Below are positions 16,847 to 24,736 of a stretch of DNA of 64,000 bases, in pieces; positions within the stretch are counted from its first letter, which is position 1; every line of letters begins with the position of its first letter. This stretch comes from Parachlamydiales bacterium (GTDB lineage: Bacteria; Chlamydiota; Chlamydiia; Chlamydiales; Rhabdochlamydiaceae). The DNA is taken from assembly GCA_020053915.1 (NCBI GenBank), contig JAGVMG010000059.1:1-64000 (forward strand), read 5' to 3'. The position numbers and the translations under genes are program-made. Below the pieces are notes generated by a model. It saw only the letters and a list, made by a program, of their open reading frames with translations, had not been told where the DNA came from and did not search any database.

Positions 16847-17686
16847 ATGCAATTTTTTGCCTGGAATGAAAAGCAGCACCCCATCTCTGCACCACACGCG
16901 CTCAAACACAAGGACTACGTCTGCCCGGAGTGTGCGCGCCCTGTCCGATTGCGCAGCGGCCCTCATCGGCAGCCCCATTTTTTTCATCTCGAGTCACACT
17001 CCGACTGCCGTCAGCATCAAAAAAGCGCCGAGCATCTCCAAACCCAATTTCATCTGATGTCCCTGTTGCCCGAAGGGGAGTGCTGTATGGAAAGACCGTT
17101 CCCCTCCCTCGGAAGGATCGCCGATCTCACCTGGGAGAGCGAACGCATCGTGTTTGAGGTGCAATGCTCTCCCTTGCCGCTTCAAGAAGCAAAGGAGCGG
17201 TGCGTCGATTACAGATCAGCTGGCTTTGAAATCGTCTGGATCCTCCATCAAAAAACATTTAATCGCAGGCGTATGAGCGCTGCGGAAAGCTGGCTGAGGC
17301 AAAACCCCTGCTACTTTACCGACATTTCAAAAGAAGGGAAGGGCAAGATTTATGACCAATATGATATTGATGAGGGAGCCTCCCGCCTATTCAAAGGCCC
17401 CCCGCTTGAGGTCAGCCTCGCGCATCCGGTACACAAATCGCCCCTGATCGCAAGCCCTCTTCCCAGGCTGCTTCAGCACCGTTTTTCTAGCTGGCCCCTG
17501 TCATTCCAAGGAGACTTTCTCGACAGATGGCTTAAAGATCCTCATCCAAAAGAGTCCGCTTTACATCTGCTACAACTCGAAGAGCGCTACCTGCATCCAA
17601 AAAAAGTAAAGCGTGCTCTTTTCCCCTCGTTCAGAAACGTTTACACCCGTCTTTTAACCGCGTTACTCAAAAAATTAGGAGCGTGA
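16847..17686 (+). CDS. coiA: CoiA-like competence protein
   Basis: 279 residues resembling CoiA, which in Gram-positive species is needed for natural transformation after DNA uptake. The N-terminus has a C26-P-E-C29 pair (YVCPECARPV) followed by HFFHLESHSDC, a probable zinc site. The middle has RIADLTWESERIVFEVQCS, a PD-(D/E)xK-type nuclease core (D...E-x-Q). The start ATG has GAGGA at 4-5 bases. The 3' end overlaps the converging gene by 12 bases. Its presence suggests that this lineage can process incoming DNA, but no com uptake genes are in the window. It is probably nuclease-active; the exact role is not shown. Confidence 0.85.
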   Translation: MQFFAWNEKQHPISAPHALKHKDYVCPECARPVRLRSGPHRQPHFFHLESHSDCRQHQKSAEHLQTQFHLMSLLPEGECCMERPFPSLGRIADLTWESERIVFEVQCSPLPLQEAKERCVDYRSAGFEIVWILHQKTFNRRRMSAAESWLRQNPCYFTDISKEGKGKIYDQYDIDEGASRLFKGPPLEVSLAHPVHKSPLIASPLPRLLQHRFSSWPLSFQGDFLDRWLKDPHPKESALHLLQLEERYLHPKKVKRALFPSFRNVYTRLLTALLKKLGA

Positions 17687-18127
17687 GAGGATCCATCGTC
17701 TCAAAAACAAAAAGTAGAGAACCACCCCGAGAGTTAAAAGAGCATGCACAATCTTCTTCGAAGGGAAATTGCGTTGCAGCGAAGAGATCTCAGGATGAGA
17801 GGGTTGAATCCACGCCTGCCAGGTTAGCGCTTCCCATTTTTTCAGATCGGATGCCGCTGCGTAAGGGTTGAGATAGATCGGTTTGTCAAAAAGTGTTTTA
17901 CCACTATAACGCTTTCCTTGAACCTCGTACGTGTAGAGCGCTTCGATCGCAAAGGAAGACGGGGAGATCTCTTGCACCTTCCATTCCACAACTTGTGCGG
18001 AAACGGGTCTTGAAAGCTTCCAATAGTGGGCTAGCCCAAACAGCGCACCACCCACAACCCATAGAGCTACCGCCGCAACAGCACAACCTAAAATCATCCA
18101 GAATTTGGAAATTAAAAACTTTAACAC
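17675..18127 (-). CDS. DUF3592-like two-TM membrane protein
   Basis: 150 residues with a hydrophobic segment at each end (about 10-32, ILGCAVAAVALWVVGGALFG; about 125-143, IVHALLTLGVVLYFLFL) flanking a soluble beta-rich middle with YTYEVQGKRYSGKTLFDKPIY. That arrangement and the F/Y-x-V-x-G-x-x-Y-x-G pattern are typical of DUF3592-type proteins, whose function is unknown. The start codon is GTG without a convincing ribosome site; an ATG at 18097 would remove most of the first membrane segment, so GTG is kept. It lies between coiA and rpsT; the position between rpoD and rpsT matches an unassigned gene in other chlamydiae. Confidence 0.75.
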   Translation of the reverse strand: MLKFLISKFWMILGCAVAAVALWVVGGALFGLAHYWKLSRPVSAQVVEWKVQEISPSSFAIEALYTYEVQGKRYSGKTLFDKPIYLNPYAAASDLKKWEALTWQAWIQPSHPEISSLQRNFPSKKIVHALLTLGVVLYFLFLRRWILSRS

Positions 18128-18219
18128 AAGGAAGGTCTCTTTTCGATTTTGACGAATTATCCTGTCATCGGGTATATTATGCGCTAAGAAACTTCAATTC
18201 TCAAGGAAGAGTTTATCCT

Positions 18220-18516
18220 ATGGCAGATCCAAAAAAAGCAGAAGTCAAGAAAGTCAAGCAGCCGACAGCATTAAAAAGAGACCTGCAAAGCCAGCGTCTT
18301 AACATTCGCAACCGCGCTTATAAAGCGAAAGTCAACACCGCAATGCGTTCACTGAAAGAATCGATTGAGAAAAAAGATCAATCTACTTTGAAAGCGAATC
18401 TCGATGCGATGTATAGCCTAATGGACAAAGGCGTCAAAACCGGCATCTACAAAGCAAACAAAGCTGGCCGCGTTAAGTCCCGTCTCACTAAGCTCGCTAC
18501 TTCTAGCAAAGCGTAA
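18220..18516 (+). CDS. rpsT: 30S ribosomal protein S20
   Basis: A 98-residue, strongly basic helical protein beginning MADPKKAEVKKVKQPTALKR and containing RNAYKAKVNTAMRSL-like S20 features (NIRNRAYKAKVNTAMRS) and DKGVKTGIYKANKAGRVKSRL, the conserved end of S20. It binds 16S rRNA early in small-subunit assembly. The frame is open much further upstream, but the ATG at 18220 with AAGGAAGAG upstream gives the normal family length. A terminator-like hairpin follows. Confidence 0.96.
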   Translation: MADPKKAEVKKVKQPTALKRDLQSQRLNIRNRAYKAKVNTAMRSLKESIEKKDQSTLKANLDAMYSLMDKGVKTGIYKANKAGRVKSRLTKLATSSKA

Positions 18517-18532
18517 ATCTTATTCATGATTC

Positions 18533-18558
18533 ATAGGAGGGAACTCGTTCCCTCCTAT
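18533..18558. terminator. Hairpin between rpsT and the M16 protease gene
   Basis: A perfect 11-bp stem (ATAGGAGGGAA / TTCCCTCCTAT) with a CTCG loop, 16 bases after the rpsT stop. The M16 gene converges from the other side and ends at 18568, so it probably works in both directions. Confidence 0.65.
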
Positions 18559-18567
18559 TGCTCTCTT

Positions 18568-21357
18568 CTATTCTTCAGACAAATGTGAAATCACCGAATA
18601 GTAAGGACTGCTAAAGATGAGTTGCGCAGCTTTGTGCAGCATGTCTGCAGTTAAATCCGCGCCCCAATCCTCCAAACACTTAAGCACATCTAAAGGAACA
18701 TTTTTTGTTTGCGAGGTGAGAAGGACTGCAGCCCAATATTCATTATATCGTCCTTCTTGGCTATTGCGCTCTCGAAGTAAGCTTTTAAGCGTTTCAACTT
18801 CTTGTCCAGTAGGAGGAACAGCTTTCAACCGTTCAATTTCATCAAAAATTGCCGCAATCATCTCCTGTTGATCCTTTGCCTGACAGGTAAAATCGATCTT
18901 GACCGTCGAGTTGCCTAAATGGGGATAGAACAGTGAATCCGTGTCCACGTACACACCATACGTCTTGCCAAGCTCACTGCGCAGAAGATCCCAGAGACGC
19001 TGCGATAAAATTTTTGTCACACCCTGCACAACAGAACTATTTCCAAACTGCTCAATCACCCGTTCATAGGAAAACGGAATTGTAATCACATGGTTCCCGT
19101 ACGGTTTATTCCCCGCTTTAAATTCCTTAAAAACGACCTCTTGAGGAAAGAGTTCATTGAGTTGAGCGATGGGAAAAGGCTCTTCTCTTTGATTAGGAAG
19201 GGATGCGAGATAAGTCTTAGCGAGCTCTTCCACCTCTTCTTCATCAAAATCCCCAGCTAACACAAACGTGAACTCATCCGGACGAGAAAAGCAATACTCA
19301 AACACCGCACGCGCTTGAGATTCATCCACCTGATTGAGATCGAGCGGATCAAAAAAGAAATGGTTTTGCGTGTTCACTCCCATGACATAAGTCATGAACT
19401 GAAACTCTGGATCTTTACTGACCTCTTTCCATTGCTCTTTGACGCGCGCGAGCAAATGCTGCCATTTAGTCAGATTGAAACTCGGAAAAGCATAAAACGC
19501 ATGAATCACCTGAAATGCCTCTTCTAAACTCTCCGAATCGGCGTGCAATTGAAAGCAGCGCGAGTTTTCATTTAAATCTGCATCCCAGCTCACCCCTCTT
19601 TCGGCGAGCACTTCCGATAAATCTGTGTATGAAAGCCCTCCGAGTCCTGAGATCAAACCATACTCGACGGCAAGTTGCGCTGAATGACACCACTCTTCAG
19701 GAAGCGAAAGGATCCCTCCATACGCTTGCCCGATCAGATGCACGCCTCCTTTTTCCACTTCATTTTTTTTGACAACAAGGCGCACCCCATTGCTCAGCGT
19801 CCATACGGAGGCTTGAATTTCGGGATAATCCTGCCGCAAGAAAATCTCTCCTTGAGGATATTTAGGTTCAACAGCAAAGAACAGCTCCCCCTTTTCTTCA
19901 ATCCCTTCATCGGTCATGCACTCTTCATGAAACAGATCAAAGAGAGCCTCTTCGCTGATCTGTTCTTTGACAGTGGAAGAAGAAGTGCATAAAAAAAGCT
20001 TCCATGGTTCGCATAACGAAGAGAGCGGCAAATACTGGTTAATCTGTTCCACGTTTGTCTCTCGTGTCATCTGCAGAAATTTCTCAAAGACCGTAGGGCG
20101 CAGCGCAAGCATCCGATTCTCTACAAAATTGTCCACACAGTCAGAAGCGTAAATCTCATGTTCGAGCGTATCCGCATGCGCTAAAGCTCTTCCAAATTCA
20201 TTTTCCAACTGGTGACTCACCTTTTCCCATTCAGACGGATAAAACCCATGCTGAATCACCTTCTGGATTTCATAATGCAGTGTAGAGAGTCCCTCTTCGA
20301 ACGACTCTTCAAATAAAGTGGCGGATGTTAAAAAGAGCTGCGTATCTCCATACCATGAAAACTCATCGACATAGGTATTTAAAAACACAATGTCCGCTTC
20401 TTCCACTTGATTGAGCCTCTCCTGAAGCAAGCGCGCGCACGCATGAGAATAAAATCCTGGCTTGTACGGGTCCTCGAACAGATCTTGCCCGCCATATTCA
20501 TCCTGAATTGTAAACAAATCCAACGTGGTATCTCCGAGCTCTGGATCATAATGAATCAGCGCTAAGGGACCTGCGACATAGCTCACAGGAGAATCTCTTT
20601 CTTCTGGCTCGGGTGTATGAGACTCCCAGTTCCCAAATCCCAGCTTAATCACAGCTTCCAGCGCTGCTGCATCAAAATCACCCACAGCAATCACCGCCAT
20701 GCGTTCAGGACGGTACCACTTTCGATAAAAGGTGCGCAGCGTCTCAGGAGAGACTTTTTGAACGACCTCTTGTGATCCTCCCGGAGAGTGGCTCGCGTAC
20801 AAAGATCCGGGCAATAGCGTCTTCGTTAAATTGCGCTCATATCGGTAGTCAGGAGAAGAAAATTGCTGATACAACTCATCGAGCACCACTTCCCGCTCTT
20901 TCTCAATGACACTATCGGATAGCTCCGCACCACATGCAAAATCGCGCAGAATAAGAAGCGCGGTTTCTAACGATCCTTTTCTTCCAACAGGAATATCTAA
21001 ACAGTAGACCGTACTATCAAACGAAGTGTAAGCGTTTGTGTCCACTCCGCTCCAGGCGCCAATTGACTCGAGAAATTTCTCCACCTCTCCATCGCGGAAA
21101 TGTTCTGAGCCCCGAAACACCAAGTGTTCGACAAAATGTGCAATTCCAAGTTCATGGGAAAATTCTTGATTCGAGCCCACTCGGACCACAAGGCGCAACG
21201 AGGCTTTTCCAGGGGGATAATCGTTTTCGCGAATGTAGTATTCCATCCCATTGTCTAACGTTCCGCGAAGAATCGTCTCATCTTCTCGAATCGATTGCTC
21301 TCTTGCATAAATGCCGATTGTCTGTAGGAATAAAGCTAAATAGAGAAATGTGCGCAT
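18568..21357 (-). CDS. Exported M16-family zinc metalloprotease (PqqL-like)
   Basis: 929 residues with an N-terminal signal peptide (FLYLALFLQTIGIYA) and a duplicated M16 layout. The inverted zinc motif is HFVEH (H74, E77, H78), with the downstream glutamate in EKEREVVLDEL near residue 155. The second half (from about residue 530, SVWTLSNGVRLVVKKNE) repeats the fold without the zinc motif, as in two-domain M16 proteases of the pitrilysin/PqqL type. It would degrade peptides in the periplasm. The chain length is normal for this group. Its upstream region ends in a 220-bp hairpin repeat. Confidence 0.92.
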   Translation of the reverse strand: MRTFLYLALFLQTIGIYAREQSIREDETILRGTLDNGMEYYIRENDYPPGKASLRLVVRVGSNQEFSHELGIAHFVEHLVFRGSEHFRDGEVEKFLESIGAWSGVDTNAYTSFDSTVYCLDIPVGRKGSLETALLILRDFACGAELSDSVIEKEREVVLDELYQQFSSPDYRYERNLTKTLLPGSLYASHSPGGSQEVVQKVSPETLRTFYRKWYRPERMAVIAVGDFDAAALEAVIKLGFGNWESHTPEPEERDSPVSYVAGPLALIHYDPELGDTTLDLFTIQDEYGGQDLFEDPYKPGFYSHACARLLQERLNQVEEADIVFLNTYVDEFSWYGDTQLFLTSATLFEESFEEGLSTLHYEIQKVIQHGFYPSEWEKVSHQLENEFGRALAHADTLEHEIYASDCVDNFVENRMLALRPTVFEKFLQMTRETNVEQINQYLPLSSLCEPWKLFLCTSSSTVKEQISEEALFDLFHEECMTDEGIEEKGELFFAVEPKYPQGEIFLRQDYPEIQASVWTLSNGVRLVVKKNEVEKGGVHLIGQAYGGILSLPEEWCHSAQLAVEYGLISGLGGLSYTDLSEVLAERGVSWDADLNENSRCFQLHADSESLEEAFQVIHAFYAFPSFNLTKWQHLLARVKEQWKEVSKDPEFQFMTYVMGVNTQNHFFFDPLDLNQVDESQARAVFEYCFSRPDEFTFVLAGDFDEEEVEELAKTYLASLPNQREEPFPIAQLNELFPQEVVFKEFKAGNKPYGNHVITIPFSYERVIEQFGNSSVVQGVTKILSQRLWDLLRSELGKTYGVYVDTDSLFYPHLGNSTVKIDFTCQAKDQQEMIAAIFDEIERLKAVPPTGQEVETLKSLLRERNSQEGRYNEYWAAVLLTSQTKNVPLDVLKCLEDWGADLTADMLHKAAQLIFSSPYYSVISHLSEE

Positions 21358-21436
21358 AAGCCTTCATGCTCCGTGTTAAAAAAAAATAAAGTGTAGGCTT
21401 ACCACTTGTTTTACGACAACTTCCAAACACTCGCGC

Positions 21437-21656
21437 GTTGAGATCCAGTACTGCCACAGAACTAGTACATAGTGAATACAGTTTTTACTCTTTCGTCTGT
21501 GTCAAAGCCCCGGGGCTAAACGATCGTAAAGTTAGCTGTATGTCTGCACACAGCGGCCTTTACGATCGCTTAGCCGCGGGAGCTTTCACATCAGCCCAAA
21601 GAGCAAAAACTGTATTAACTATGTACTAGTACAAAGTCGCGCTTAGCGATCTCAAC
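21437..21656. repeat. 220-bp MITE-like inverted-repeat element
   Basis: A long imperfect hairpin in the gap between the M16 gene and the gene at 21806. Outer arms GTTGAGATC (21437) and GATCTCAAC (21648); then ACTAGTACATAGT with its partner near 21617-21630; then AGTTTTTACTCTTT and CGATCGTAAAG blocks pairing with TTTACGATCG; the centre closes on AGCTGT...ACAGC. Parts recur at 53063-53099 (tips) and 59063-59095 (inner segment, 29 of 33 bases identical). No transposase lies nearby, so it resembles a non-autonomous element. Apart from this element the 448-bp gap holds only AT-rich promoter-like sequence before 21806. Confidence 0.85.
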
Positions 21657-21805
21657 TATGCCGCTCTTAAGTTCAGAATGTCATAAGAATATCCTCAGAT
21701 TTCATAAGATTTTATTTATGTTTTTTAAATTGACACAATTTTCTTACTTGATGAAGAATTGCTGCCAATTTGATTTTTTAACTGATCCACTCTCAAGGAG
21801 AAAAT

Positions 21806-23947
21806 ATGGCATCAAATAGCACAAACACACTGTCCATGGGACAAAGACTCATTGACACCAGCAACCTAGCCGGTCAATTACACACGGATTTAGTCAACGA
21901 ACACGCTAAAATTCAAGCCTTAGATTGTATCGCTCATCAGTCTCAAAGCAAGCACACAGTCACACAATCATCTCACGAGTATAATTCTCTTACCACTCTC
22001 TTTAAGCAGACACTTCCCCTTTTTAGCCAAGATTTAGAAGCTCGTCGCTCCGAGATGAGAGATCTGAAACAAGATGATCCGTTGAATCCTCTAACTCTCG
22101 AGTGGGATTCTCAACTCAAACAAATTAAGCAGTTTATTCGCAATCAGACCAATGGCTTTATTGATACACTTAGACCTTTCGTTTGTACAACTGAATTTGG
22201 CATCACCGCGATTGACGACCTGTGCATCAAGAAAAATGCAACTCAATTATCAACTCCTCCCCGCCCATCTAGCGCACCGGCAATACTTAGCCCACCTCCA
22301 GCTCTCTCAACGTCTACCAGCAGCTCTAGCAGCTCAGACTCCAGCTCCTCAAGTTCAGACTCTAGCAGCCAAAGTTCCGGAAAAGGGGGTTCGAGCCAAT
22401 TAAGCAGCGTCCCATTAAATTCCGCTGAACAGTCAACGGCTCTCTTCGACACCACTGCGGTATTTGAATCGCCTACAGTAAAACAGTCGTCATCTAGCAG
22501 TTCAAGTTCAGACTCTAGCAGCAGTTCTTCATCAGCGAGGCCTATCCAAGTAAAAGCTTCCTCAGGAAAGCCCCGTGACAAGTCAACATCTAGCAGTTCA
22601 AGTTCAGACACTAAAATCTCTGGTCTCAAACCTTTCCAAACTGTTCCTAGCTCTTCAAGCAGCTCAGGTTCTTCAAAGAACCCTGTTGTGGTTGCCTCCG
22701 TTTTAGAAGAAACAACTGCAGAATTTCAAACACAGACTTCATCTAGCAGCTCAACAGTTCATCCAAGCCTACCGAGCCCTTCTACAAATTCAAATGTTCT
22801 AGCCGACACATCTGATGCGTTTGCACAATCGATAACCCCGCCAGTGACTCTTGAGGAACCACAGGAACCTACGGATGTTATTCGCAGTAAAATTGAGGAA
22901 AATTTTGATGCGCTACTTGCCCTTTCAACAGAGCCTATTTCATCAGCAGAGCCTACTTCAATAGAAGACTCCGCTTCTTTTGTCAGCACAAATCCTTTTG
23001 CTGGCAGCTTTTTTGATCCCGAGCTCCCATCCGACTTTCCTACATCCTTTGACTTCCTTCCCGCAGCAGCCCCATCTCTTCCTAGTGAATTCTCTAGAGC
23101 AGCTGAAGAACCAATAACGACTTCTTCTGACAGCTTTTTAATCAGAGAACCAAAGAAAAGTAAACTAAGCAAAAAAGATCGTAAAGCGCTGCGTCGTACA
23201 GAAAAACAAAGCAAAAATGACGCGCGTCGCCCCGCAGTCTCTGAGATGATGTTTGTCCCTCCTAGTTCTTCAACTAGAAGTACATTCAACGTGCCTTCGG
23301 CATTGCCTGCTGATCCAAGCCTATTCGAAGAGAACGATGCATTCTTAAGCTTCTCGTCTTATTCTCCTCAGGCTTTGACAGCTGACTTTCTTTCGCAACG
23401 TAGTCCGGTGCATAGAAGCATTCACGCCTCTAGCTGGCCTGTTGTTGACGGGAAGCCTGTTGCAGATTTTGGTTTCGGGACAGAAGGGGTCGTGCAACAA
23501 GAGGCTTCTGGTTCTGATGAACCTGTAGATAGCACAACCGATTTTGGCAATTTCGCATACGCTTTCGAGGAGCACGAGTCGGAACAAGCAGTGTATTCTG
23601 ATTTTAATGCGCCTGTAGCTGAAACTATGGGATCTGAGGGTGAGGAAGAAGTGACTACTGCACCACAAGGCCCCAAAAAATTCAGCTCCAAGTACAATGC
23701 ATACAAAACCACAATCATCTCGCTGATCAGCACTGCCACGACTCTTAAAGACAAAGAACTGAAAAAGCAAGTGGAAGCACTTCCACGCACGTTGTACAAT
23801 GCGTTCTACGAAACTGTTGCTCAAATGCGCGGAAAAGCGGAACTCTCAGAAAAAGAAATGCGCGCCTATGGAAAGAAAACTTATGTAAAAAATAAAGAAT
23901 TCGCCGTAGCCGCATTTGCGGTACTTTCTTCACGATTTAAAGGATAA
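21806..23947 (+). CDS. Large Ser-tract protein, effector-like
   Basis: 713 residues with no recognised catalytic domain. Residues 1-145 are helical. From about 150 to 320 there are repeated runs of 5-8 serines broken by Asp and Gln (SSSSSDSSSSSSD), followed by a long acidic, low-complexity linker with a Lys/Arg-rich patch near 450 (PKKSKLSKKDRKALRRTEK). The last 90 residues are a compact helical domain (FSSKYNAYKTTIISLISTA... KKTYVKNKEFAVAAFAVLSSRF) that resembles the end of the next gene product. AAGGAGAAAAT precedes the ATG and is nearly identical before the next gene. Composition and pairing suggest a secreted host-directed protein; the basic patch could be a nuclear localisation signal, which is speculation. 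Confidence 0.88.
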   Translation: MASNSTNTLSMGQRLIDTSNLAGQLHTDLVNEHAKIQALDCIAHQSQSKHTVTQSSHEYNSLTTLFKQTLPLFSQDLEARRSEMRDLKQDDPLNPLTLEWDSQLKQIKQFIRNQTNGFIDTLRPFVCTTEFGITAIDDLCIKKNATQLSTPPRPSSAPAILSPPPALSTSTSSSSSSDSSSSSSDSSSQSSGKGGSSQLSSVPLNSAEQSTALFDTTAVFESPTVKQSSSSSSSSDSSSSSSSARPIQVKASSGKPRDKSTSSSSSSDTKISGLKPFQTVPSSSSSSGSSKNPVVVASVLEETTAEFQTQTSSSSSTVHPSLPSPSTNSNVLADTSDAFAQSITPPVTLEEPQEPTDVIRSKIEENFDALLALSTEPISSAEPTSIEDSASFVSTNPFAGSFFDPELPSDFPTSFDFLPAAAPSLPSEFSRAAEEPITTSSDSFLIREPKKSKLSKKDRKALRRTEKQSKNDARRPAVSEMMFVPPSSSTRSTFNVPSALPADPSLFEENDAFLSFSSYSPQALTADFLSQRSPVHRSIHASSWPVVDGKPVADFGFGTEGVVQQEASGSDEPVDSTTDFGNFAYAFEEHESEQAVYSDFNAPVAETMGSEGEEEVTTAPQGPKKFSSKYNAYKTTIISLISTATTLKDKELKKQVEALPRTLYNAFYETVAQMRGKAELSEKEMRAYGKKTYVKNKEFAVAAFAVLSSRFKG

Positions 23948-23971
23948 TCTTATCCACGAATCGGACTCTAG

Positions 23972-24010
23972 CGTTGCGCTTCAAGATCTTATCTTCAAGC
24001 GCAACGTTTT
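23972..24010 (+). terminator. Terminator between the two tandem effector-like genes
   Basis: A 16-nt arm (CGTTGCGCTTCAAGAT) pairs with ATCTTCAAGCGCAACG with one mismatch, a 3-base loop, then TTTTCTTTT. A strong terminator or attenuator 24 bases after the first gene's stop, implying that the second gene has its own promoter or depends on read-through. Confidence 0.8.
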
Positions 24011-24044
24011 CTTTTCCCTGACCACATATCACTCCGGAGAAAAT

Positions 24045-24731
24045 ATGGCGTCCACAGTCACACGAAAGTCAAACCCAACCGTACGGTCAATTGACCAAGA
24101 TTTGATCTATTTACAAGGTCAAGGACAGCAGATGATGCGCTCGGCAATACAAATAGGAACTATTGCTGGAGGCATTCAAACCTTATTCGCGCAACCCCTG
24201 AACCCCTCATCCATTCCTGTACTCGTCAACAAGCTTGGAAGAGCTTGGCAAACAGCTGAAAAAATACAACAAGACCTTGTCCTAATCCATAAGCACATTA
24301 CAACTACTACGCCTCATTTGCCAACGATGGTTTTGACTCGGGTTTTTCTATCTCAATTTAAAGCATTGGAGTTGGCGCTCCAATCTCTCATCTTTGTCCC
24401 TTTACAACAAAAAGCACAGGAAATCGCAGCTTACCAACAATCTCCTGCTCTTCCAAACACGAGCGCGTCTTCCGAAGAACCCTCTCTTCCCGATCCCGCC
24501 GTATTGGAATCGCAGATAAAAGCGGATTTAAAAAAGAGGGTCGCTGCACTCCGTTCAGGTCAAAAAACCACATTCTGGCGAAAATTCGGAGAGCATATGG
24601 GCGCGAAAGGGTCGTCACATGAAGTTAGAAAATATGCCAGAGAGCACTACTTAAAACATCCCGCAATCGCACAACAAATCCTCGATAAGATGAATACAGG
24701 GATAAAGCGGTATCATACACACGCCACCTGA
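24045..24731 (+). CDS. Hypothetical helical protein related to its upstream neighbour
   Basis: 228 residues from the ATG at 24045, which has GGAGAAAAT directly upstream, as the preceding gene does; an earlier in-frame ATG at 23916 would begin inside the previous coding region and cross the terminator. The protein is mostly helical: residues 20-120 resemble the first helical part of the upstream protein, and the C-terminus (FGEHMGAKGSSHEVRKYAREHYLKHPAIAQQ) has the same layout as that protein's last domain, but the serine tracts are absent. No known family. It is probably a shortened paralogue, with a role in host interaction suspected only from that link. It ends five bases from the converging recD stop. 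Confidence 0.85.
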   Translation: MASTVTRKSNPTVRSIDQDLIYLQGQGQQMMRSAIQIGTIAGGIQTLFAQPLNPSSIPVLVNKLGRAWQTAEKIQQDLVLIHKHITTTTPHLPTMVLTRVFLSQFKALELALQSLIFVPLQQKAQEIAAYQQSPALPNTSASSEEPSLPDPAVLESQIKADLKKRVAALRSGQKTTFWRKFGEHMGAKGSSHEVRKYAREHYLKHPAIAQQILDKMNTGIKRYHTHAT

Positions 24732-24736
24732 TGACG

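Noticed and set aside
17893-18219. Long N-terminal extension of rpsT
   Set aside because: S20 is about 90-100 residues; the ATG at 18220 has a good ribosome site and the extension is antisense to the DUF3592-like gene.
23916-24044. N-terminal extension of the 24045 gene
   Set aside because: It would start inside the previous gene and translate through a strong terminator; GGAGAAAAT supports 24045.
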